The notes beneath the pieces are model-generated. The model made no database searches, had not been told where the DNA came from, and saw only the letters and a program-made list of their open reading frames with translations. A stretch of 64,000 nt of DNA, from positions 302,501-366,500 of the forward strand of contig CALZFC010000053.1 of NCBI GenBank assembly GCA_945643635.1, given 5' to 3'. Shown here one piece after another: positions 36,742-48,021 of this stretch. Each line of letters starts with the position of its first letter. Within the stretch, counting starts at the first letter, position 1. Origin of the DNA: Allodiplogaster sudhausi. Lineage: Eukaryota; Nematoda; Chromadorea; Rhabditida; Diplogasteridae. The position numbers were made by a program, and so were the translations under genes.

Positions 36742-38645
36742 CGCAGAATTGTATTTGTCTGCGTGAGCCAGAGGCTTGGGGCACTCAACCTCTGTCTCTC
36801 TCTCACCCTCTCTCTCTCCCTCTCTCTTTCTCTTTCTCTCTCTTTCTCTCTCTCTCTCTTTCTCGCTGTTTCTCTTTCTCTCTCTCTCACTCTCTTCTCT
36901 GTATCTTCATATCTCTCTATCTCTATCTTCCTATCACTCTCTCTCTATCTCTATCTTCCTATCACTCTCTCTCTATCTCTATCTTTCTCATTCTCTTCTC
37001 TCTCTCCTCACTCTCTCTAAATTTCTTTCATTCCTTCCATTCCTGTCATCCATTTCCAGGCAATGTGGTCGGATGAACTCATTCAGACAACGCGGCATCT
37101 GGGTGGCGGTGAGGAAGGGGAGATTGAGAGAGTGAGGGAGAGATAGGCAGAGAGAGACTAGAGGGAGAGGGATGGAGTAGAGAGGGAGAGCGAGTGAGAG
37201 AGAAAGGAGAGAGAGAATGAGAGAAAAGATAAAGTGAGACAGAGAGATGAGAGAAAGATGAGAGAGGATAGCGAGTGACAGAGTGAGAGAGAAAGCGAAA
37301 GAGAGGGAGAGAAGGGGATGTGAGAAGAAGCGGCGAAATGGAGCCCAGGCTAATGCAGGAAGGAAGTACTCGACTGAAGCAGGATATGCACATGGGATGT
37401 GGTGGCTAATGTAGAGATATAATTATCTTTTTTTCGTATCAATATAAATAAATGCAAGATGCCATAATTGCTTTTAGATTAGTATAACTTTCAATACAAC
37501 AAATCTCTAGCGACATTGCAGAAAAGCGGCGGGGGCTCCAATTAGAGAATTATAATTCAGCGTCCTGAAATGTGAATGAAAAGAAATCGATGGTACACAT
37601 TGGACATACATATGTCTGCAAAATGAACTAATCGGGCAACATTGACAGAGAGTGGGAGAGAGAGAAAAAGGAATTGAATGAGCGTGCGAGAGAGAGAAAG
37701 GAATTTTAAGAGCGGGTGAGAGAGAAGGGAATTGAAAGAGCGTGAGAGTGAGAGAGGGCGAGAGAGAGAGAGAGAGAAAAAAAAAGAAAGAATTCTTAAG
37801 AGGGAATCTTATGAATATGATGGAAATTCTATTTTTTTTGTACTGCACTTATGTACATATATATCCGTTACGGCGCATATTAAAAAAAAAACATCAAATT
37901 AATTTCAGAAAAAATATAACATTTCAATTAATCATTTGTTTAGGTGTGGTAAGAAATGGAAACGTTTTATAAGGAATGAGGAAGATAGAGAGAGAGCAAG
38001 AGAAAGAGGGAGAGAGAGAAAGGGTAGAAAGATGGAGAGAAAACAATAATGAATTCGTCTTAAGCCAGAGGGCACAAGTGGAATACACTTGAGAAACGCG
38101 ACGTCGTTAGGGAATCAGAAGCCGGCGGAAGTAAAAAGAGAGAGAACCGCGACGTGACCGCAACGCGGCGGGAACGGACAACTTCTCTCTCTCCATGCAT
38201 TCCCTGAAGGCTGTCAGAGAAAGAAAGGGAGATGCAAGCTGCGCAGTGAGCGCGAGTTAGAGCGCCTTTTAGAGAAAGAGAGACAGAGACAGAGGAGAGA
38301 GAGGGAGTGGGAGATAGAGAGAGGGAGAGAGAGTGGTAGATAGAGAGAGAGGCAGAGAGTGGGAAAGAAAGGGAGAAAGAGTGGGAGAGAGAGGGAGAGA
38401 GAGAAAAAGAGAGAGAGAGAATGGGAGAAAGATGGAAAGAGCAAGAGGGTACGAGAGAGAGAGAGCGCGCGAACGAATGAAAGAATGATAGAATGGTGCG
38501 ATGTTGAGAAAAGGCGAGGGAAAGTGGAGAGAGTGAGCGAGGAATATCCTATAAGAGAGTCGAGAGGATAAGACTGGCGACCATGAAGCTGGGAGTCGGA
38601 GAGAGCGTCTGAGCAACTGAGCAGCTGGAGGAGAAAGAGAAAAGG

Positions 38646-38686
<41 letters not shown>

Positions 38687-40502
38687 TGAGAGAGAATGAG
38701 AGAGAGAGAATGAGAGAGAATGAGAGAGAGTGAGAGAGAGAGTGAGAGAGAGTGAGGGAAAGTAAGTGAGAGTAATAAAGAGCGGGAGAGTGAGAGTTAA
38801 AAGTGAGACAGAGAGGGAAACAGAGGGGGGGGGGGGATAAATAGAGAGCGAAAAAAATTTAAGACAACCCCGGCATTCACAAGCTTGCTGGCGACATTGC
38901 TTAGGATAAGAGTAGAAAATAGAAAGGAGAAATATAAGTAGGAAAGTGAGAAACACAGCGAAAGAGAGAGAGAGAGACAGAGAGAGGGAGAGTGAGGGAG
39001 AGAGGGAAAGAGAGAGAGAAACAGAAAAGTCGAAAAAATATGTCAGACATAGTGATCGGAAATGAATTTTTAGTTGAATATAAGAAGAAATGGGGATAAA
39101 TTTGCGGCGAAGGAGGAAAAAATTAGCAAACATTTCCACAAAACCCATTTGTCATGACGCTCAGCACGCAGTCTTTTCAAGTTTGTCAGCAAAACCTCTA
39201 GTCGAAATCGTCATAAATAAATAGAATTTTTTTAAAATTTTATTTTAACCATCTTCTTTCATGACTATTTGCTTAAAAATGTGACGCCATTTAATGGATT
39301 CCACCACATTGAGATTTACTTGCTTTTCGTTTTCTACATTGTTACCAATGAAATTAGAAACATACGACGAATTACACATGAGTATCTGTTTTCTAACTAC
39401 CCAAAAAGATGGTGAAGGAGTTCTTCCACATGTTCGTTCGAGTTCTTCTTGGCCTTCCTTTGAGTGTTTTTTTCTGTCATAACAACGTGAAATTTTTTAT
39501 CAACGTTTATTAGTTTTATCCTCGATTTCCTTTTCGTCTTTTCCTAAAATAAAATGGAAAAAAAACGAGACAATTAGAAAAGAACGGAAAGAGGAGAAAT
39601 CAGCCGGGGGAGACGAATTCGTGTTCGAGGATGACGTAGTGAAAAATGCAAATTGGACAGAACGACAACTAGTAGATCATTTTCATGCTTTCCAAAAGGA
39701 CAAATACTTTCTACTGAACTTCTAAAATTAAAACAATTAAAATATAAAAAAAATCTTTGTTGAATTTACTGCAATTTTATATTGTAAAAAAAATGCATTC
39801 ATTCTTGAAAAAGTATGCCAATGCTGTCTCTAGTAGAAGAGACTTTTAGTGCGGATTGTGGGGAATACAATGAAAAATTTGTCGAATTTTCAGCGAACGA
39901 AAAAAATTACTGGTACTATAACGAAGTTCTTTTGTTGAGTGTAAGTTTCGGGAAAAATCCTGTAACGTGGAGGAGGCGCATGGTAAAATATTAAAATAAT
40001 AATGATATCACAATAGTCAATCTATTCTCTGGCATCAATAGTGTGAAGCTGCGAATGATTTCAAATGGTGGAAAATGCAAATTCGCAAGGAATTTAATTT
40101 TTACAACTTTTCAATCATTGTTAGCATGGTATGAAAAAAGTATAATTACAATGAAGAAGAGAGAGAGAGAGAATGGAAAGAGAAACAAGCACACGGCTCA
40201 AATTCTCATTTTCTCTATTTCTCTCTCTCTCCTCCTCTTTATCTCTGTTCCTCTCACAATTGCGTCGTCACTCGCCCATGCGCCGTCGGCAGGCGGAGAT
40301 TGGAGCCAGAGCTGAAATTGGCTTATTTTCTAATTTTACTTAATAAAATTAGAGGTGGCTAATATTTTGTCTACGCGCATAGTAATAATAATTTTCATCC
40401 CGTACATTTTGTTATATTAAAAAAAAAACATTTTCAGTTTTACATATTCATCAGTTAGAAAATAAAATCGAAAAGAAATTAGTTAATACTATTTTCTCAA
40501 AA
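35000..40502. other. Intergenic region between KSR 5' end and FERM gene 3' end
   Basis: Repeat-dominated: GA/CT arrays at about 35265-35345, 36040-36160, 36700-36740, 36790-37020, 37120-37320, 38270-38480, 38640-38770 and 38960-39020, a 28-bp x3 repeat at 36913-36992, poly-G runs at 36165-36174 and 38825-38836, and an ACATATGT cluster at 36318-36362. The stretch 39030-40500 is AT-rich and largely free of GA repeat. No gene is supported. Confidence 0.5.
36913..36992. repeat. 28-bp direct repeat, three copies
   Basis: Unit 'ctctctatctctatct' plus 'tcctatcactct', in copies starting near 36913, 36941 and 36969. The third copy is diverged at its end. Confidence 0.85.
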
Positions 40503-42152
40503 TTAATTTCTCTTTCTAACGTGAAAGAGGTGGTGCTCTGCGCACACGTCGCCGGTGCGCCAGCCGATGTCATCTTTGGGATACGCGACATGGAGATGTT
40601 CGAAGTCGGCGGCGGCATCTTCAAAGTTGATTACGGTAGGAGAATACTGCAAGTGAACTGGAAATGTGTACGGTAGGAAACCATGTTGGGGCTATCACAG
40701 ATGGAAAGACAAATCAAATTCAAATCTAAAGACTACGAATATGCGCTAACATAAGCTGAAGCTATTTATATTTCATGAGGAAGAAAAAAAATAAACACTG
40801 AAGGATTCAACCCGAACTAAATATTTTATTTCTAAAATTTACAGGTGCTGTAGAATGACGATTAAAATAAGCTGAAATGTACATAAATGGGCGCAAGTGC
40901 GTGGAGAAAATCCACCGTTCTTCCATTGAGAAAGAAAATGCTATGGAAGGGAAAGCAAGGGAATAAAAAGCGAACCGAAAATCGAGCAAATGGCAATCTG
41001 ATGACTGAGGAAGTGAGAAAAAAGGGTGAAGGTGTATTTCATAATGAAAGGAAAAAATCAAGGGTTCGGCCAGAATGTGGGTGGCGAACAAATTTTAGTT
41101 TTTGAATTTCCCGCCACCGAACCTCTTCCGATGGCGTCGTGGCGGGAGACGGCGTGTCGGCTTTCTTGGCTGGCGCCACGGCGAGCTTGCTCTTCGAGAG
41201 ACGGGGAATGTTAGAGTGAGGAGGAAGGGGTGCCGTTAGCTGTGTCTGGGACGTGGTGGTTGTGATGTTGGTGGGATCAGCAGATTCCGTGGAGTCCGCG
41301 GTAGGCGGTGCGAAGGGCGATGGGGTTGTTTCTGGTGCGCTTGGTGGTGTGGGTGTTGGTGCGGTGAGTGGCGTCGACTCATCGGCTGAAGATGACAGTG
41401 GCGATGGAGAGGGAGTTCTCTGAATCTGTGATGAAGCGGAGAGTGAGCGAGTGAGAAAAAAAGAGTTTTCATTCCTTCTCTTTTCCTTACTTCTCTCCTT
41501 CTCTTTTTCTCTCTCTCCTTTTCTGTCTCTTCCTCTTTCACTCCTTCTCATTCTCATGCTGCCTCTGCTCCAGATGATTTATGAAAAGAAAAAAAGGTCT
41601 CATAATTTCCGTACACCTATAAAGTGGAAAATTGTTAATATTTGTTCAGAATTAAACGGATGACTTTACGGCCGAAATTTCACTTTATTTCTAGTCTCTT
41701 TAAAATTCCCAAGTTTGGTGGTAAATAAAAATTCAAAACGCTAAATTTTGGCGCGCTTTTTCTGCCAGGTCCCGTCGCGCTCACCTGGATCTGAGCAGAG
41801 TACTTTGGAATGCGCGATGAGGACAGCTTCTCAGGCGGTAGAGAAGTGGTGAGCGTCTGAGCAGGACGAGGAAAATAAAGTAAGAACTTAATATTTGTCT
41901 TACCATTAAATATAATTTAAAATAAAGAAGCAAACGTTGCCCCAAGTTGAGCGTTGCACTGCCCTCTCTTGATCTAATTTTCTATTCTCCTAGTCTCGCT
42001 CTCTGTCTAATATTCCTCTCTATCTCTCTCTCTCTCTGTTTCTCTCTCGGTCTCACTTTCTTTTCTCTGCTCTCGCTTCCCATCGCTTCGTGTCCAACTC
42101 TTATTCTCTCTCTCTCACTCTCTCTCTCTCTCACTCTCCCTCCCTCTCTCTT

Positions 42153-42238
<86 letters not shown>

Positions 42239-45200
42239 TCTCTTTGTCCCTGACCCTACCGAGCTGGCGACGGGGAGAAGCTGGTCGCCGACCGGGATGG
42301 TCGTGACGTGCGGTGGTCGTCGAGGCTCGCCCGCCAGCGTCGGAAGAGACGGCGGCGGCGGAGCTGCAGTGGGCGCCGCGGGCAGTCTTCAAATGAAGAA
42401 TCTCAGTAGTTTTTTTTGTAAATATAAATAAGACAGGCTAAAGGAAACGAAAGAAAACCGTATGTGATATAAATTTCGCTTCAAACGATGCAAAAACTCC
42501 CATCTGGATGAGCCATCAAATTTAAACCGCAGGTGTATCTTTTCAATATCTCACCTCTCTCCGACGTCTGTAACTCTCATCTCTTTGTGAAAAGGGGTGC
42601 TATGTAATTGGACAGGTGGAGTAGAGATTGCCTCTCCTTCCCACTCGTTGGCACTCCTTATTTGGTATTGAGCAGGCGCATCGGGTGCATTGACAGAGTA
42701 TTCAAAATAGAAATCCAAATATCTGGCTAAATACTGATTTTAATAAAACGGGACAATTGCAATTAATCTATCATCCAAACTTGATCAAACGGAAAGATAA
42801 AGAAAAAAGTTATTTTTCCGTCGGATACTTCCTTTAACTCTTTTCGCTCTTTTTCACACGTAAGTTGCCCGATCCTTGCAGTCAAAACTTGTTGAATTTA
42901 ATATTTTAATTGTAGCTCAATTACCGATTTCATAGTATAAGTTATATTCCACGGTTAATATGTGTCGTGAATATATGTACATATGTAAATATCTATGTAT
43001 GTATCTCCTAGAGATGAGAGGTGCATAGTTCATTGTGATGATTAGAATGAGGAAGCGCATGTTATAATGTACTAAGAATCAAGATACGATTATACCAATT
43101 AGTGTATTTGTTCTTGGTAGACTGCTTATAAAGTGTTATTTATCAAGTTTTGCCAGTACTACAATCTACCAATCTGGTAATTTGCAGTACTGGCAAAGCT
43201 GGATAAAGAACACTTTATCAGCTGTCTACCAAGAACACGTACACTAATTCGCTGTTCAACAAATAACGAAGATGGCGATTACATTCATACTAGGTACAAT
43301 GATAAGCTGGCTACTAGTATATTCAATGTTATCACGAATCCTATATTCTTAATAATAATTCCAAATGTATGTATGTACGGTTCGTTTGTTGTGTTATAAT
43401 TGTTGCGCGACAAGTGTGAAGATTGCAGAAGGCAGAGATGAGCGGAGTAACAATTTGCGAGCTGGCCGATGAGAAAAACTTCTCCTTCGCTGTTCAACTC
43501 TTCCGCCTTCTCTTTGCTGCCATTTCAACGGGGACCGAATTCACAATCATTGCTACTTTTATTCATAAGAAGTGGAAGCCGCCTTACAATTCCTTCTTCT
43601 TCAAACTTTTCGTCACCGGAGCAATTTGTGTGAGTCCCTTAAATATTGTGGTGAAGTTGCACGTGATTTTTGAATATAGGGACTAAGTGGATCAAGAGAG
43701 TGTTAACATAGATGCAAAATACGTATGTATATATACATATACATATGTCATTGTTCTTCTGTATGTTTACTTCTTTTATAGAATCCAGCATTGTTGCTGC
43801 TGAATGTGCTTCCTCTGGCGCTGGCAAATTCTCCACTCTGCCCCGAGATTCTACGTCTTCTCCCGGGTCCATCTCACGTCACCATGCTATTTTATGCATC
43901 GTCCTGTTGGAAGATCAGCCTTCACTTCATCATAACATTTCTCTATTCGCTACAACGACTTTCGATTCTAATTCGACCTATCACAATGCCTAAGGTTTCG
44001 AGTCTTATTAGGCCTACCACAATGCGAGACAATGCCAGAGAGACAATGCTAAATGTCGAGATATTGTACCAGTAAACATGTGCAAGGATCTCCCACACCA
44101 CTCATTCATTCTCAGTTTTGGGAGCGACAGAGTCGTCTCCTTATCTTCGTCGTAGTTCTGCTGCCGATAGTCCTCTTCTTTCCAATGCTGCCAGCCGAGC
44201 ACTTCTTCTCGCCCAGATCGCGCACCGTCGCCTTCTACTACCACAAATGGCTGCCTTGGGTTGGTTCTTTTGCATTCATTTATTGAAAGAGAAAAAAGAG
44301 CCGTCCAACACAGTATTCATCATCATTAACCATCTCGATCTCGTCCGCCATCATGGGCCTCCTCTCGTGTTCTTTTACTTCTGCGACTGCTGTCCTCTTG
44401 ATGTGCTCGAAAGTCAGAGCCAGGAATGAGATTGAAAGGTGACTACGAAACAAGAAAATGATTCAGGGCCAAAGTCGGATCTCGTCGAATACGGAGCGCA
44501 GCCTCGTCGTTGTTTGTGCAGTGCAAACTACAATTGCTCTTCTGACGTGCTTTTTGGGGGTTCGTAAAATTTATGAACGATATTCTAAATTGTTTTGAAA
44601 AAATATGTATACTTATGTATATATGTGCATATATCCGAGTCTCGATAATGGGCGGTATTCTACATTGTATATGCATTTACATATGTACATTTGCATACGC
44701 AGCTTTAAAAGAGAAATTTTGAATAATTAAAAAATTTTAAATATACTTTTTAATGGCTTAAAGTTACCATTAGCGTTCGCTCTGGGTAACGTCACCAGAA
44801 TTGCTTAAATATTTAATAAAAGCTCATTGAAAGCAGCGTTTCCGATCCCTTTAATGAATCCTTTTCAGCTCTACACGAATGTCTTCTACTACACGTTCAA
44901 GGACCTCACTTATTTTGCCGCAGTGTTGCTCTCCACGAATGTCTGTTCTGACATTCTATCCTACACCTCTGCTTGGGCGCTCTTGGCAACTTCACGAGAG
45001 TTGAGGACAGATATAAAGTAAGATGTATCTAGTAGAGACTATGAAAAAATTAACCATCATAAGGAATCATAATTATTCATCACTGAATCCGAATTTTGAA
45101 AATCATTTACCGAAAAGGTTTTTAAGCCTACAAAGCCTACATACATACATATGTTTTATTACGTCTTCACCCTTTTCAGATCATTTCTTCGCATCAAAAA

Positions 45201-46696
45201 TACCGTTACCAACCAACAAATTATCTCACAGCCAACTACAAGCAAGCTATGATGACATTTTAATGTGTGGTCACTGAATTAAATTTCATCTGCTTTACAA
45301 TTTAATTTTATAGAACTTGAATCTCTTCTTTTGAATCTAAACAGGAACTGCAATCCAAAGGTCGTTCACATGCTCTTTTGAGAAGTTCGCAAAATAACAC
45401 AAAATTATACATCGCACTATGAAATTGCTTTGACATTTGCGTTTGTGGCATAAAAACCTCTCTTGAAAACTGGCAAACTTGTTTGCCAAAAATACCAGCA
45501 TAACAGACGATTACAGAAAAATACCAAATTTTTTAATTGACATTGTCTTATATGTATGTTTGCGTACATACATAAATCCGTCTGTTTGACACATTGTATT
45601 CGGGAATAATTAGTGTTTTGGAACTAAACTTTTGCTTCTCTTATTAGGGACATCGGCACCAGTGAGAAACTAAGCTTCTTTTCAATGCACTGGAGTTCAG
45701 GGCTAGATAGCGGCAAAAAATTGAACTCACGAAAAAAGTTCTTTTCTTGCTTATTTTGCCAATAAAGAAAGACCGACTAAAATGTGAGATATGTATTTAT
45801 GTATATACATACATACATACATACATATGTCGTCGGTATGATTTTTTTTATTTCGGAAAAAAACCCAGCTCACAATTAAATTAAAAAGCGATATGTGCAT
45901 ACTATGAGGAGAGGAAATATGTTTGTGAAATATTTATTACAAGGAAAAATAATTTTAAAAAAAAATGAAATAACCTGTTTATTGCTGCGATTCCTGGCTG
46001 CTGACTGCCGCTGGCGATGGAAGAGACGGTTGATGAAGCGGTGGATGAGGAAGAGGAAGGAGGCGCCTGGAGCGGTGGCGGCAGCGGCGAGCCGAGAAGG
46101 CGATCGAGACGCGACTCGGCCGCGGCGATCTGGGAAATTGTCATAAAAAAATCGGATTTGAATTCGCGCCTTTTCCCCAGAGACACAAGTGAGAGACAGA
46201 GCGAGAGAGTACTTGTGAATTAGAGAGACTGACTAGAATGGCCAGAAAGTTCACGTAGATTATGCGTTTTTTACTTATGTGCTCCCTTATTTCTCATTAC
46301 AGAAAATATTTCCTTCTTAGGCCTTCGATGATGGCGAAAAGATTAATTTTAATTTAAAAAAAGGAGAAAAAATAAATTCTTACTCGCTCCGGCGATGGCG
46401 TCTTCGTGTGTTGTTGTGTCACATTCTCGAAAGGTGAGAAAGGAACGCGGCGCGGTGGCGACGCGGACGCGTTGCGGCTGAGAAAAAATAGAATATGAGG
46501 ACACATTCGGAAACAATCCGAATGGCAAAGGTTTTTATTTAAACAATTTGGCAAAGATGAAATTTCATTAAATCGATTTATTCACGTCATTTCATAAACA
46601 ATACTAATTGAAATGTAATTTTCTACCGTACCCAACTGGCGTACTGCCGCAGCGGCTCTCCGATGTCGATGGAGATGATGTGATCTGCGAGATCAC
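40503..46696 (-). CDS. EPB41L5: Ser/Pro/Thr-rich C-terminal tail of the FERM protein (exons 14-20)
   Basis: Low-complexity tail: [80 protein letters not shown], a 303-nt Thr/Pro/Ser exon, and a more ordered end ([39 protein letters not shown]) finishing in RKRN-stop (TAA at 40505-40503). The final exon could instead be internal if the GTTAGA after its FHV codons were used as donor. I prefer the stop because phase and length fit. The intron between exons 16 and 17 (45974-42387) contains another gene. Confidence 0.75.
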
Positions 46697-47985
46697 CTGA
46701 AAACAGTGTTATTGATCACCGAGGGGGAATTAATAGCTTCTTGGTAATATTATTAACACTACTTTGGATCTATAAATGCATTTTCATAATGGCTAAATAC
46801 TGTATCAATTATAATAATGGCTTTAACCAAAATTGACCTGTTGTCTCAGCTCGTTCCTTCTCGCGTTATTCGCTTCCCGCCGAGTCGCATGGCTCAGTCG
46901 TGGATTGAATCTATGACAAGAATATGATAAATAAATTGGGAAGAAAGAACTGGCGGGAAAAGAAAAAATTTAAATTTGAAATTGCTGCTCAAAAAAGAAG
47001 AAGTCTAACCTCTGCGAAGGACGTCGCTCGAAGGCGGAGGCCGAGCGTCGTGGCTGGCGCTCCTTGTGCATGTTCTCGTACTCGGTGCGACCGCTCAAAT
47101 TACGGTAATAATTATATTCACGTTTGAATTGCCGCGCAATCACCCTGCGAATAGGCACTCTCTCATTTTGGCGTGCTATTTCGCAGGTCGATGTGAAAAT
47201 AAGACACTTGCGTGTGAGCCGCGGTAATTTGCTGTTTGAAAGCAAAGATTTTTCACATTATTCTTTGCATACAGAAAAACGCGCTTGGGGTATTCAAATG
47301 GTAAAACATTATAAAAATCAAAATATTAAAAATATTGACAATAATAAGTCACCGATATCTAAACGTGCTTCCGAGCCGGAAGAGCTGAGACCGCGACTGG
47401 CGCTCAGGAACGCGTACCTGGGCATAAAGGAAACGATATTGCAGAGTTCTTGTGAATCACTTTTTTCTCTCTCTCTCTCTCTCTCTCATTCTCTCTCACT
47501 TCTCAGTTCGTTCTTTCTCTCTCCATCAATCTCTCTCTCTCTATCTATCTTCTCTCTCTCACTCTCTCTCTCTCTCATCGTTCCTCCTTCTCTTCCTCTC
47601 TTTCTCCCTCTCATTGCTACCTTGAGTCGGAAGAAGGAGTGCTGCTCAATGGCGCATTTCCACAGATGTTTGCATGCTTTGGCATTCGCGAGATTGAACA
47701 CGAAGGTGTGCTGTTGGACTTCGTTCGTCTGGACAAGAAATATTTCAAGATGATTGAGAGAGCAGAAATATTCATTATATGTAAATAGAGAGAAAAGAAA
47801 AAAAAAACAAATTCGTGAAATGAAACTCAATTTTCCCGCCTTCTGGTCGGCGTCCTCCTCGACGACGAGAGTGAGCTTACGGCTCTTGAAGTCGAGTCGC
47901 TTCATGCGCTCCCAGAAGAAGAGGCCAATCTTCTGCGGACCGTCGTAGACGAGCATCCCGAGTGGAGTCAGGCCGAGGCTGTATC

Positions 47986-48021
<36 letters not shown>

